This document shows, piece after piece, positions 9,436 to 18,384 of a stretch of DNA of 59,421 nt (positions within the stretch are counted from its first letter, which is position 1; every line of letters begins with the position of its first letter). This stretch comes from Clostridium senegalense JC122. Its GTDB lineage: Bacteria; Bacillota; Clostridia; Clostridiales; Clostridiaceae. The notes under the pieces are model-generated. The model was given only the letters and a program-made list of their open reading frames with translations, made no database searches and was not told the DNA's origin. The DNA lies in assembly GCF_000285575.1 (NCBI RefSeq), contig NZ_HE611050.1, positions 1,484,205 through 1,543,625 on the forward strand, given 5' to 3'. The translations under genes and the position numbers were made by a program.

Positions 9436-10284
9436 CTATTTTTGACCTATAACAACTCTATCATTTTCATATAAATCTTTTAAACTATAAATCTTTGAAA
9501 AGCCTTCTATTTCTAGTATTTCAATAACAGCTTCCTTTTGATCGTGACCAATTTCCAAAGCAATATATCCATTATTTCTCAATACATTTTTGCTTTGTTT
9601 AGCTATTTCTCTATAGAAAATCAAACCATCTTCCCCACCATCTAAAGCTAAGTGTGGCTCATAGTTTTTAACATCATCCATAAGGTTAGGAATTACATCT
9701 CTTCTTATATAAGGTGGATTAGATACTATCATATCAAACTCTATTTTATTTAAAATACTCTTTTCTAGTAAATTGCTGAATTCTAAATGGCATCTTTTAT
9801 TCATGTTAAGTTTTTTTATGTTATCACTAGTAACTTCCAGTGCATCATCACTAATATCATATAAATTTATACTAGTATCTTTAGTATGGTAAGCTATGGA
9901 TAACCCTATAGCACCACTTCCACAACATAAATCACATATATCCTTAAGATTGTTATTTTCTATAATTTTTATACATTCCTCAACTAAAATTTCTGTATCT
10001 GGTCTTGGTATTAATACTCCTTTTTTTACATTTAAATTAATACCCATAAACTCAGTCTCACCTAAAATATATTTTATAGGCATTTTTTCACTTCTTAAGT
10101 CTATAAATTCTAGAAACTTTTCTACTTTTTCGTTTTCAACGTCTTTATCTCTATTAAGCATTATATACAATTTATCAACCTTTAAAACATTACAAAGTAA
10201 TAATTGAGTATCTATCATATAACTTTCTATGCTATTGTTTTTTAATATATCATATCCTTTAGTTAATAACTGTGCTATTTTCAT
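9436..10284 (-). CDS. prmC: Release factor glutamine methyltransferase
   Basis: SAM-dependent N5-glutamine methyltransferase that modifies the GGQ motif of release factors 1 and 2. An N-terminal helical domain (about residues 1-80) is followed by a Rossmann methyltransferase domain with a CCGSGAIGLS SAM-binding loop and the catalytic NPPY motif that holds the glutamine amide. The start overlaps the upstream YqhQ-like gene by 26 bases, showing translational coupling, and prfA follows downstream. Confidence 0.95.
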   Translation of the reverse strand: MKIAQLLTKGYDILKNNSIESYMIDTQLLLCNVLKVDKLYIMLNRDKDVENEKVEKFLEFIDLRSEKMPIKYILGETEFMGINLNVKKGVLIPRPDTEILVEECIKIIENNNLKDICDLCCGSGAIGLSIAYHTKDTSINLYDISDDALEVTSDNIKKLNMNKRCHLEFSNLLEKSILNKIEFDMIVSNPPYIRRDVIPNLMDDVKNYEPHLALDGGEDGLIFYREIAKQSKNVLRNNGYIALEIGHDQKEAVIEILEIEGFSKIYSLKDLYENDRVVIGQK

Positions 10285-11230
10285 CTTTTACCTCTTCTTT
10301 AGAAACTTCTATTCCTTCAGCAGATTTTAATGCAATAATAGCAACCTCTAACATTTTTAAGTCCGGTTCTTTTGTTGTTAGTTTTTGTAACATTAAACCT
10401 GGTTTTGCTATCATTTTTGCTAATTTACTTTCACTTTTTCCTAAAAATCTTATTACTTCATAAGTAACCCCTGTAACTACTGGCAATAATAATAATCGTG
10501 ATATTATTCTTTGCCATACTGATTCCCAACCAGTTAATGAAAATATCATTATACTTATAATCATAACTAAAAATAAAAAGTTTGTTCCGCATCTAGGATG
10601 AAATCTTGTGTATTTTTGTGCGTTTTCAGGCGTCAACTCTTCTCCTGCCTCATAACATGCTATAGTCTTATGTTCCGCGCCATGATACATATATGTTCTT
10701 TCTATATCATCAAGCTTTCCTATTAACACTACATATAAGAAAAATATTAGAACTCTTATGACCCCTTCAGCTATATTTAAAATTATAGTATTAGCAGTTA
10801 AATACTTTTTTATAAAACTCGCTAGTACCGTTGGTATTATAAAAAACAATACCGATGCAAAAACTACTCCTAAAACCAATGATATCCCTACTAGTACATC
10901 ATTACTCTTATCTTTAAAAATACTTTCAAACCATTTATCAAATTTAGATTCTTCTTCATACTCTTCAAATAGTGATGCTGAATAATTTAAACTATTTATA
11001 CCTATAATAAGTGACTCTATAAGTGCAATAAAACCTCTTATTATAGGTAGCGATAATATTTTAAATCTCTTGCTGGCTATATTACATTCTTTTTCATCAA
11101 CCTTTATGGTATTATCATCAACTCTAACTGCAGTAGCTATTTGCTTTTTCCCTCTCATCATTACACCTTCTATTACAGCTTGCCCTCCAACAGAAGTCTT
11201 TCTTTTTTTAATCTTTAAACCCTCTTCCAT
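10259..11230 (-). CDS. DUF1385 membrane protein (YqhQ/YwkF-like)
   Basis: A 323-aa integral membrane protein of the DUF1385 family, function unknown. The N-terminus carries GGQAVIEGVMMRG, and the middle has YHGAEHKTIACYE and HPRCGTNFLF, conserved histidine and cysteine motifs of the family; four or five hydrophobic segments are present. I chose the ATG at 11230 with AGGTG 7 bases upstream. The gene is coupled to prmC by a 26-base overlap and follows tdk, a frequent arrangement in Clostridia. Confidence 0.88.
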   Translation of the reverse strand: MEEGLKIKKRKTSVGGQAVIEGVMMRGKKQIATAVRVDDNTIKVDEKECNIASKRFKILSLPIIRGFIALIESLIIGINSLNYSASLFEEYEEESKFDKWFESIFKDKSNDVLVGISLVLGVVFASVLFFIIPTVLASFIKKYLTANTIILNIAEGVIRVLIFFLYVVLIGKLDDIERTYMYHGAEHKTIACYEAGEELTPENAQKYTRFHPRCGTNFLFLVMIISIMIFSLTGWESVWQRIISRLLLLPVVTGVTYEVIRFLGKSESKLAKMIAKPGLMLQKLTTKEPDLKMLEVAIIALKSAEGIEVSKEEVKDENSTVIN

Positions 11231-11255
11231 AATAAACACCTACTTAAATATAAAT

Positions 11256-11858
11256 TTAAATTTTATCACTCTCATATATTTCTTTATAATCAAAGTAACA
11301 TTTTGGACATAATGCTTCATACTCTATATTGTCCTCTTTATCTATAGCAATTTGTTCTCCTTCAAATACAAATTTTCCATTTATTTTTCTACCATTTAAA
11401 AGAGCTTTCTTTCCACAATTACATATAGTTTTAAGTTCCTCTAAGCTATGTGCCAACATAAGTAATCTTGCACTTCCTTCAAATCCTTTCATTTGAAAAT
11501 CTGTTCTTAAACCATAACATATTGTAGGAATATTTAATTTCACAGCTACTTCAAAAAGCTCATCTATTTGTTTTGATGTGAAAAATTGAACTTCGTCTGC
11601 CAATACACAATTCACATCCCCATTATTTTTCATATAATCATCTATCAAATTATATATATTTATATTTTTGTCTATCCAAAAATCAACGTTTCTTGTAACA
11701 CCTAACCTAGATACCACCTTATCTGCTCCTTTAGTATCTGTTTTTGGCTTTATTATAAGAACTTTCATTCCTCTTTCCTCATAATTATGTGCTACTTGCA
11801 ATAAATTTGTAGATTTTCCACAGTTCATTGCACCGTATCTAAAATACAATTTACTCAT
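11256..11858 (-). CDS. tdk: Thymidine kinase
   Basis: It phosphorylates thymidine to dTMP with ATP (type II, TK1-like). The P-loop is YGAMNCGKST at residues 8-17, Walker B is seen as VLADEVQFF, and the lasso-domain zinc site is formed by Cys pairs in CNCGKK and CPKC. The 200-aa length is normal. It is transcribed away from rpmE and toward the YqhQ-like gene, and it neighbours rho-rpmE as in B. subtilis. Confidence 0.96.
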   Translation of the reverse strand: MSKLYFRYGAMNCGKSTNLLQVAHNYEERGMKVLIIKPKTDTKGADKVVSRLGVTRNVDFWIDKNINIYNLIDDYMKNNGDVNCVLADEVQFFTSKQIDELFEVAVKLNIPTICYGLRTDFQMKGFEGSARLLMLAHSLEELKTICNCGKKALLNGRKINGKFVFEGEQIAIDKEDNIEYEALCPKCYFDYKEIYESDKI

Positions 11859-12019
11859 AAAACACCTCCAAGATATATTTTTTCACTTCATTTTAAATCG
11901 TATATTTTATTTTAATCCATTATTATTTTTAAATCAAACAAAGAAAAATTTTTAACACCCTTAATTTCAACATTTTTAAAGACTATAGTTATCAAATATT
12001 GGATATACTGTTAATGTTG

Positions 12020-12049
12020 TTGACTTTATATTTTATGCCGTGATATAAT
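12020..12049 (+). promoter_or_regulatory. Sigma-A promoter of rpmE
   Basis: A -35 box TTGACT (12020-12025), an 18-base spacer and an extended -10 TGATATAAT (box TATAAT at 12044-12049) precede rpmE. Transcription should begin near 12056, giving a leader of about 40 bases. Confidence 0.75.
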
Positions 12050-12095
12050 TTAGTAGTTGACAATACGGATATGTAATTCGAAAGAGGTGAAATAC

Positions 12096-12299
12096 ATGAA
12101 AAACGGAATACATCCAAAATATAATCACGAAGCAGTAGTTAAATGTGCTTGCGGTGAAACTTTCACAACTGGATCTGTTAAGGATGAATTAAAAGTAGAG
12201 CTTTGCTCTAAATGTCACCCATTCTTCACTGGAAAACAAAAAATTGTTGATGCTGGCGGAAGAGTTGACAAGTTCATGAAAAAATTCAACCTTAAGTAG
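12096..12299 (+). CDS. rpmE: 50S ribosomal protein L31
   Basis: A 67-aa ribosomal protein of the zinc-binding (C+) L31 type: cysteines occur in KCACGE and LCSKCHPF. The start is the ATG at 12096, preceded by AAAGAGGTG; the open frame runs further upstream but without a ribosome site. It is the only plus-strand gene in the first 28 kb, lying between the divergent tdk and convergent rho. In B. subtilis rpmE is next to rho and tdk as well. Confidence 0.96.
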   Translation: MKNGIHPKYNHEAVVKCACGETFTTGSVKDELKVELCSKCHPFFTGKQKIVDAGGRVDKFMKKFNLK

Positions 12300-12309
12300 T
12301 AAGGTTATA

Positions 12310-12342
12310 AAAAGCAAGATATTCTCTTGCTTTTATTTTTTT
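12310..12342 (+). terminator. Terminator of rpmE
   Basis: A 10-bp stem (AAAAGCAAGA at 12310-12319 paired with 12325-12334) with a 5-base loop is followed by a T-rich run, directly after the rpmE stop. Confidence 0.85.
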
Positions 12343-12351
12343 ATAAATTAT

Positions 12352-12399
12352 AAAAATAGAAGCTATGAATTAAAAACTTAATTCATAGCTTCTATTTTT
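12352..12399 (-). terminator. Bidirectional terminator after rho
   Basis: A 22-bp nearly uninterrupted stem with loop AAAC; A-run on one side and T-run on the other, so it can stop transcription from both directions. It lies between rpmE and the convergent rho. Confidence 0.85.
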
Positions 12400-12407
12400 T
12401 TGATTAT

Positions 12408-13841
12408 TTATTTTAATAGATCAGAACTTTTTCCAATTATGTCAAAAAATTCTTTATTATTTTTTGTTTTTGATAAAAGATTTATTAATTTCTCAGTAAC
12501 ACCTTGTGAATTTCCATCACTATACATTGTTTGTCTAATGTTATATGTAATTTCTAACTCATTTTTACTTAATAATAAATCTTCTCTTCTAGTTCCTGAT
12601 TTATATATATCTATAGCTGGGAATATTCTTCTTTCTTGAAGTTTTCTATCTAAATGAACTTCCATATTTCCTGTACCCTTAAATTCTTCAAAAATCATAT
12701 CATCCATTCTACTACCAGTTTCAACTAACGCTGTTGCAAGTACAGTTAAACTTCCCCCTTGTTCAACATTTCTGGCTGCACCAAAAAACTTTTTAGGCAT
12801 TAAAAGTGCACCAGTATCTAATCCACCAGATAAAGTTCTTCCTGTTCTTGTTATTGTTAAATTATATGCTCTTGCAAGTCTTGTTAAACTATCTAAAAGA
12901 ATTACAACATCTTGACCTTGTTCTACCATTCTTTTAGCTCTTTCAAGAACCATATAAGCAACTTTTGCATGATGTTCCGGTTCTTCATCAAAAGTAGAAT
13001 AAATTACATCTCCTTGAATAGAACGTTGCATATCTGTTACTTCTTCTGGTCTTTCATCTATTAATAAAACAATTAAATTAATTTCAGGGTGATTTTTTGA
13101 TATGCTTTGAGCTATTTTCTTTAAAAGTGTTGTTTTTCCTGCTTTAGGAGGTGCTACTATAACGCCTCTTTGGCCTTTTCCGATTGGGGATATTATATCC
13201 ATTAATCTAGAAGATAAATCACTTGAATCAGTTTCTAATTGTATTCTTTCCTTTGGGTATATTGGAATAAGCTTTTCAAAAGACGTTCTTCTTGCGGCTA
13301 TCTCTGGATTTTCTCCATTTATACTTTCAACAAATAATAAAGCCTTATATTTTTCTCCTTCTTTAGGTATTCTTACCTTTCCGGATACTTCATCTCCAGT
13401 TTTTAAATTAAATCTTCTTATCTGAGATAAAGAAACATAAATATCATCTGGACCACTTAAATAGTTATTTGACCTTAAAAGACCAAAATTTCCATTGTCA
13501 CTAATCTCTAAGACACCTTTTGAAGATCCAGATTCACTTATAAGCTCTTTTAATCTTTCTTTCTTTTCTTCAAAAGATTCTCGTTCTGTTACCCCATTAT
13601 TTTGACTTTGTCTATTATCTATGTCATCACTTTCAATAGTTTTAGTATCATCATTCCTATTGTCTTTAGGAGCAATCTTTTCTCTCAATACTACTCCTGA
13701 TTTTTCTATTGAAACAGGTGAAACTTTTTTTATTGCTTCTATTAACTCTAACTTTTTAAACTTAGAAATTCCTTTTATAGAAAGTTCTTTTGCAACTTCT
13801 TTAAGCTCTGATAAATTCATATCTTCTAAGTTCTTTTCCAT
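12408..13841 (-). CDS. rho: Transcription termination factor Rho
   Basis: Hexameric RNA-dependent ATPase. N-terminal Rho_N helical domain (about residues 5-45), an acidic/polar insert (about 45-105) common in Gram-positives, the cold-shock-like RNA-binding domain, then the ATPase with Walker [11 protein letters not shown] and Walker [12 protein letters not shown] chose the ATG at 13841 with AGGTGG upstream rather than the GTG at 13853, which overlaps the box. It is followed by a bidirectional terminator shared with rpmE. Confidence 0.97.
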   Translation of the reverse strand: MEKNLEDMNLSELKEVAKELSIKGISKFKKLELIEAIKKVSPVSIEKSGVVLREKIAPKDNRNDDTKTIESDDIDNRQSQNNGVTERESFEEKKERLKELISESGSSKGVLEISDNGNFGLLRSNNYLSGPDDIYVSLSQIRRFNLKTGDEVSGKVRIPKEGEKYKALLFVESINGENPEIAARRTSFEKLIPIYPKERIQLETDSSDLSSRLMDIISPIGKGQRGVIVAPPKAGKTTLLKKIAQSISKNHPEINLIVLLIDERPEEVTDMQRSIQGDVIYSTFDEEPEHHAKVAYMVLERAKRMVEQGQDVVILLDSLTRLARAYNLTITRTGRTLSGGLDTGALLMPKKFFGAARNVEQGGSLTVLATALVETGSRMDDMIFEEFKGTGNMEVHLDRKLQERRIFPAIDIYKSGTRREDLLLSKNELEITYNIRQTMYSDGNSQGVTEKLINLLSKTKNNKEFFDIIGKSSDLLK

Positions 13842-14280
13842 TAATTTTTCCACCTACACAATCCTCTCTTCCTAGTTATTTTTTAAATTTATTATAACTA
13901 TTTTTATAATAAAATTTATATCTTAAACAATATGTTAACATTTTTTAAATTATTTAAATATACGTCATTGAAATAAATTATAACGTATATAGTTTATTTT
14001 ATCCATATTATTCAAATAATTAACATGTTTTTTTATATTATTAATAAATTTTTACAATAATTTAATATTAATATGTGTTAAAAAGGAAAAAATCATTACT
14101 CTTTTTAGCATCTTAATTGTATTTTTATATTTTTTCAAACTCTAATAGTCCATTATACATACTGACACTATAAAATTCAATAAATCCTAACCATTCATAC
14201 CTAATTGCAAAAATTTTATTTTTATTAACATTTTATAATTTTAAAAGGTGACATTTTCCATGTCACCTTTTTATCTCATG
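13842..14280. other. Rho leader region and terminator of the DUF1934 unit
   Basis: No coding sequence. It holds the terminator at 14243-14271 and a 7-bp inverted repeat TATACGT/ACGTATA about 130 bases before rho. Otherwise it is AT-rich and featureless to me. A long untranslated rho leader is possible, as rho is often autoregulated. Confidence 0.5.
14243..14271 (-). terminator. Terminator of the PP-loop/DUF1934 unit
   Basis: AAAAGGTGACAT pairs with ATGTCACCTTTT around a short loop; T-rich on exit in the minus direction. It lies directly after the DUF1934 stop. Confidence 0.85.
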
Positions 14281-14709
14281 TTACTCTTTTATAGTTATTT
14301 TTGCAGTTAATTTTGTTTCTAATGGTGGTTGACCCATAGCAGACATATCATATTCTACTTTTATTTCTCCCCCAAAATCACCTATATCAATTTTAATAGA
14401 TTTTGTTCGTATCTTTAAAGATAATCCACCATGTGGTGTACTATATAGTATATCATCTTCTTTATTTCTTTCAAAGTTCATCTTTGTACTTATAGAACCT
14501 TCTCTTATTAAAGAAAATCCTGTTTCATTTATCTTCAAAGTAGTATTAGTATCTTCCATACCAGATGCTTCTGTTTCTTCATAAGTAGCATAATAATAGC
14601 CATCCTCTTTATAAAAAGACCCAGCTGTAACAACTTCTACTGCACCATCATCCCCTTGTGTACTTATAATACTTATTATAGCTTCTTTTCTTATAGATTC
14701 TTTCTCCAT
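14281..14709 (-). CDS. DUF1934 protein (YwiB-like beta-barrel)
   Basis: A 142-aa soluble protein of the DUF1934 family, related to B. subtilis YwiB, with a calycin-like beta-barrel. The visible family signs are the repeated beta-strand pattern, LIREGSISTKMNFE in the middle and the closing LTAKITIKE. Function is unknown. It starts 10 bases after the PP-loop gene and so is co-transcribed with it. Confidence 0.8.
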   Translation of the reverse strand: MEKESIRKEAIISIISTQGDDGAVEVVTAGSFYKEDGYYYATYEETEASGMEDTNTTLKINETGFSLIREGSISTKMNFERNKEDDILYSTPHGGLSLKIRTKSIKIDIGDFGGEIKVEYDMSAMGQPPLETKLTAKITIKE

Positions 14710-14719
14710 ATGCCCTCCA

Positions 14720-15703
14720 CTAGTTTATAATATATTTGTCTAATTCTTTATCTGTTATTGTTTCTATTTCTATTATGTTATTTGATGGTCTACCATACTT
14801 ACCATACTTAACAACAACTTTTTTTTCATCTTTTCCTTTTGAGTATCTAGCTGTTACTTTTGCTGCAAACTCGATATCTTCTTGTGATAATTCTCCTACA
14901 CCAATAACCATAGAACCTTTAAAATCTCTGGCTAGGAATATAGTGTCATCTTTACCTAATAATTTTTTAATGTGCTCAGCTTCGTCAGCTGTTCTTGTTG
15001 ATATTATTTTTGCATTTTCGCTTACTCTAAAGTGTCTACCAAATCTTAAAAGTTGTATTTCTCTTTCTTCCACATCTTTTTTATTTTGTAATACATCTTT
15101 TAATCTCTTTGAATAATTTGGTTCTGTTAACTTACATCCACCTGCAGGAGATGGATATTCTTTAATACCCCATTTTTCCGCAAGTTCCATCTGAACTTTT
15201 CTACTTCTTCCACTTATATCTAGAAGTTTTTCTCTATCAACTAAACCTTGTTGTTCCATCTCAGTTGGTTGAAGATTTTTAGCACATAATGGTCTTAATA
15301 TCTTATTGCCTATTCCACTTTCCTTTTTAACTTTATCTAAAGCTGTTCTATTTTGAGACATAGGCCTTTGATTTAAAACTTCACCAGTTATTATGAAATC
15401 AGCCTGGAATTTTTCCAGAAGTTCTCCAGAGTATCTCATCATCATAGCATGACAATCTATACATGGATTCATATTTTTACCGTAACCATTTTTAGGGTTT
15501 TTAACCATTTCAAAATGTTCTTTGCTAAAATCTACAACTTCAAGTCTAACACCAATTTGGTCAACCATTCTTCTTGCACTGTCTTCATTAAAAAAATATG
15601 ATTTAAAACATATCCCTATAACTTCTATACCTTGATCTTTCATTAATTTAGCGGCTAATATGCTATCAAGCCCACCTGAAATCATTGCTAATGCTCTTGT
15701 CAT
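14720..15703 (-). CDS. PP-loop ATPase related to ThiI/MnmA, with C-terminal NFACT-R-like domain
   Basis: A 327-aa member of the adenine-nucleotide alpha-hydrolase (PP-loop) superfamily. The PP-loop SGGLDS lies at residues 9-14; conserved cysteines are in NPCIDCHAMM and GGCKL, as in tRNA-thiolating enzymes that bind a sulfur or iron-sulfur cofactor. The C-terminal 80 residues (FKGSMVIGVGE..., KYGKYGRPSNN) resemble NFACT-R/DUF814. Homologues are variously labelled ThiI-like, QueC-like or MnmA-like. A role in tRNA sulfur modification is inference, so I give no symbol. Confidence 0.78.
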   Translation of the reverse strand: MTRALAMISGGLDSILAAKLMKDQGIEVIGICFKSYFFNEDSARRMVDQIGVRLEVVDFSKEHFEMVKNPKNGYGKNMNPCIDCHAMMMRYSGELLEKFQADFIITGEVLNQRPMSQNRTALDKVKKESGIGNKILRPLCAKNLQPTEMEQQGLVDREKLLDISGRSRKVQMELAEKWGIKEYPSPAGGCKLTEPNYSKRLKDVLQNKKDVEEREIQLLRFGRHFRVSENAKIISTRTADEAEHIKKLLGKDDTIFLARDFKGSMVIGVGELSQEDIEFAAKVTARYSKGKDEKKVVVKYGKYGRPSNNIIEIETITDKELDKYIIN

Positions 15704-16053
15704 ATATAGTATACTCTCCTTATTTTTTTATTTATACGTTAAATATTATGTATAATAATTTTCTATAGTTTATGTCCCTATTATTTTGTTCAATATGTAT
15801 TTTTTTATAAACATAATAATAACAGCATTTAAATTTAAATAATTATTACATTTTATATTATAATACAAAACTTATTTATGCAAATACAGTTTCTACTATT
15901 TATTTTTCATACCTCTAACCTTAATTTTATTTTATCCTTTTTTCAATATAGCAATACAAAATCATTTCAGCTTATACTTATACTTTTAAAAAGTTTTTTC
16001 CTATATAAAGCGATAACACTGCTAGATTCCTCTAACAGTGCCTTATAGTTTAA
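15704..16053. other. AT-rich intergenic region
   Basis: Apart from the hairpin at 16017-16040 after ddl, I see no coding sequence, RNA gene or clear promoter pair here. Confidence 0.5.
16017..16040 (-). terminator. Weak terminator-like hairpin after ddl
   Basis: CACTGCTAGA pairs with TCTAACAGTG with one mismatch around a TTCC loop. The minus-strand exit is only moderately T-rich, so terminator strength is doubtful. Confidence 0.45.
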
Positions 16054-17085
16054 TTATCTATTATTTCTTTCTACAGCTAATTCTATTAAATCGCTTATTA
16101 ATTCTTTATAAGGTTTTCCTGTTGCATCCCACATTTTTGGATACATACTTATGCTTGTAAATCCTGGAATCGTATTTACTTCATTTAAATAAATTTCATT
16201 TGTATCTTTATCTACTAAGAAATCTACTCTCGCCATACCAGCACAGTCTAATGCTTTAAATATTTTTACAGCTAAATCTCTTATTAATTCTATATCTTTA
16301 TCATTAAATGCTGCTGGAATTAATAATTTTGAAGCTGCATTATGATATTTAGCTTCATAATCGTAGAATTCCTTTGCAGGTATTATTTCTCCTGGTATAG
16401 ATGCTGATGGATTATCATTTCCAAGTACAGCAACTTCAACTTCTCTTGCATTTATACCTTTTTCAACTAAAACCTTTCTATCATGTTTTAATGCTTCTTC
16501 TATTCCTTTTTCTAATTCTTCGTTATTGTGAGCTTTAGTTATTCCAACTGATGATCCACTATTAGCTGGTTTAACAAACACAGGGTAAGTTAAATGATTT
16601 TCTATTTTATTTATTAATTCTAATTTATTTTTATTATATTCACTATTTACAACAACAACATATGGTGCTTGTTTTATACCTGCATGTTCTAAAATATATT
16701 TTGTATATATTTTATCCATACAAACAGCTGAACTCATAACTCCAGGACCAACACAAGGAACATTCATTAACTTACATAAACCTTGTATTGTACCATCTTC
16801 TCCAAATTGACCATGTAAAACAGGGAATACTACATCAACTTCTTTATTAAATATTATTTTCTCTCCTGATGGAATCTTATAAAATTCATCATTTTCCCAG
16901 TTTCCACTTTCTATATTATCTACATTTCCAGTGTATTCAAACCACTTTCCATCTTTGTTAATACCAATAGGATATATATCATATTTATTTTGATCTATAT
17001 TTTTTAATACAGAAGTTGCAGATACTCTAGAAACTTCATGCTCTGTTGATTGTCCACCAAATAAAACTGCTACTTTTTTCTTCAT
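16054..17085 (-). CDS. ddl: D-alanine--D-alanine ligase
   Basis: ATP-grasp enzyme joining two D-alanines for the peptidoglycan stem peptide. At 343 aa it is a standard Ddl: N-terminal VLFGGQSTEHEVS, central KPANSGSSVGI nucleotide-grip loop and C-terminal YLNEVNTIPGFTS with metal-binding Glu/Asn. It is flanked by long AT-rich gaps and is probably its own unit. Confidence 0.96.
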   Translation of the reverse strand: MKKKVAVLFGGQSTEHEVSRVSATSVLKNIDQNKYDIYPIGINKDGKWFEYTGNVDNIESGNWENDEFYKIPSGEKIIFNKEVDVVFPVLHGQFGEDGTIQGLCKLMNVPCVGPGVMSSAVCMDKIYTKYILEHAGIKQAPYVVVVNSEYNKNKLELINKIENHLTYPVFVKPANSGSSVGITKAHNNEELEKGIEEALKHDRKVLVEKGINAREVEVAVLGNDNPSASIPGEIIPAKEFYDYEAKYHNAASKLLIPAAFNDKDIELIRDLAVKIFKALDCAGMARVDFLVDKDTNEIYLNEVNTIPGFTSISMYPKMWDATGKPYKELISDLIELAVERNNR

Positions 17086-17545
17086 TATTCATCTCTCCTT
17101 AGATTTCATTTAAAAAGTCAATCACTATTTTATACTATCATAATAAAATTTTACTTTAAATCTGTTCGTATGTATATAGAATTGCAATATGAATTTTTAT
17201 CCTATTTATTTAGATAAGAATTTTTCAAATGCCATTTTATATGTTTATAGTTTTATCAATTGCTACATTTTTAATATGATATTCATAAATGTAATCTTAT
17301 TTTAAATGAACTCACCTAATAGTTTCAACCTCAATTTAACCTTTAAAACTTTTTACTTTTTGATAAATATAGGTTTTAAATCGTTTTTTCTCCCACTACC
17401 GAAATGTAGATACTTATTTTTACGATTTATATAGGTAATTAAAAATGAAATCGATTTTATTATTACATTTAATGTTTAAAATAAAAAAATAAAGTAGTAA
17501 TTATATTAATATCCAAATAATTTTATTACTACTTTATTATATAAT
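17086..17545. other. AT-rich intergenic region with spoIIR terminator
   Basis: The left 400 bases show nothing I can support as a gene. The right end holds the spoIIR terminator at 17488-17538. Confidence 0.5.
17488..17538 (-). terminator. Terminator of spoIIR
   Basis: AATAAAGTAGTAAT pairs with ATTACTACTTTATT around an AT-rich loop, with a T-run on the minus-strand exit, directly after the spoIIR stop. Confidence 0.8.
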
Positions 17546-18243
17546 TTATTTTTTTATTATCTCTTTTATTGTTTCTACTGCTTTTGATTTTATAACTATA
17601 TCATTTTGTTGTGTATTATCTATTATTTTATCACTTGTAGTAGGATTATTTTTTAAGTTATTAACCATATCATACTCTTTATCATCTAAAACTTCTTTCA
17701 TTTCTTTCTCTGTTTCTTGATATGCTACCTTCCCCTGTTCTACATCTACAAAACAAAGCGGTGGAAACATGACACACCACCAATTTTGGCCTTCTCCGTC
17801 TCCTATTATTATTCTATAAGCTTCATATTTTCCTTGTGGCAATGTAATGTTTCCATATGTTTTAACAGGAAAATACTCATTAGACAATGTACTTTGTAGT
17901 TTATAATTATATCCATTTTCTTTTAAAGTGTTTTGGGCAATGTTTAATATTTCTTTATCTTCTTTTTTTAGTATTTCTCTAGATTCACCTATAGATTTTG
18001 AATCCTTTAACTTTGGAGATATATATTTTAAAACATTATCTCTAACTTTTAATTTTACAACTTGGTCATTTTCATCATCACTATTTGCAATAACATGAAA
18101 TCTTATAATCTTTTTAGATACTTCCTCTATAGATGGATTTGAATTTTTTTATATATTGAAAAACCTAATATACTTCCTAAGGTTATAGTTGCTACCATTG
18201 CTGATGCTATTATTTTTTTTATATTAACTTGTACACTTTTCAT
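17546..18243 (-). pseudogene. spoIIR: Stage II sporulation protein R, interrupted by a one-base frameshift
   Basis: SpoIIR is the forespore-made secreted signal that triggers SpoIIGA to process pro-sigma-E. The reading frame opens at ATG 18243 (signal anchor with IIASAMVATITLGSILGF) but stops after 38 codons. In the next frame the family sequence continues without loss: IIRFHVIANSD, KLKVRD, FPVKTYGNITLP, GEGQNWWCVMFPPLC. The frames join exactly if the seven-A run at 18148-18154 had eight A. Repaired length would be 232 aa, normal for SpoIIR. It may be a sequencing error, a true mutation, or -1 recoding at this run (codons T AAA AAA A). In B. subtilis spoIIR also lies in the prfA-ywl region. 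Confidence 0.85.
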
Positions 18244-18344
18244 TTTAACTCCCCCTATAACTTTCAACTTATATTTTAATTATTTACACGATTTCAAATT
18301 TTATACATATAAGATTGAAATTTATATTTATAATTCTTCAAAAT

Positions 18345-18372
18345 AAAAAAGACTGCTGACTTTCAGCAATCT
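18345..18372 (-). terminator. Terminator of the germination operon
   Basis: AGACTGCTGA (18350-18359) pairs with TCAGCAATCT (18363-18372) with one mismatch, three-base loop, and six T on the minus-strand exit. Confidence 0.8.
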
Positions 18373-18384
18373 CTTTTATTAAAT

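Noticed and set aside
13970-14010. TATACGT/ACGTATA hairpin as a rho-leader switch
   Set aside because: The stem is short with a long loop and nothing else supports a regulatory RNA.
17546-18243. Programmed frameshift as the preferred explanation for spoIIR
   Set aside because: Four similar one-base losses in other A/T runs of the window make sequencing error more likely, so recoding is kept only as an alternative.
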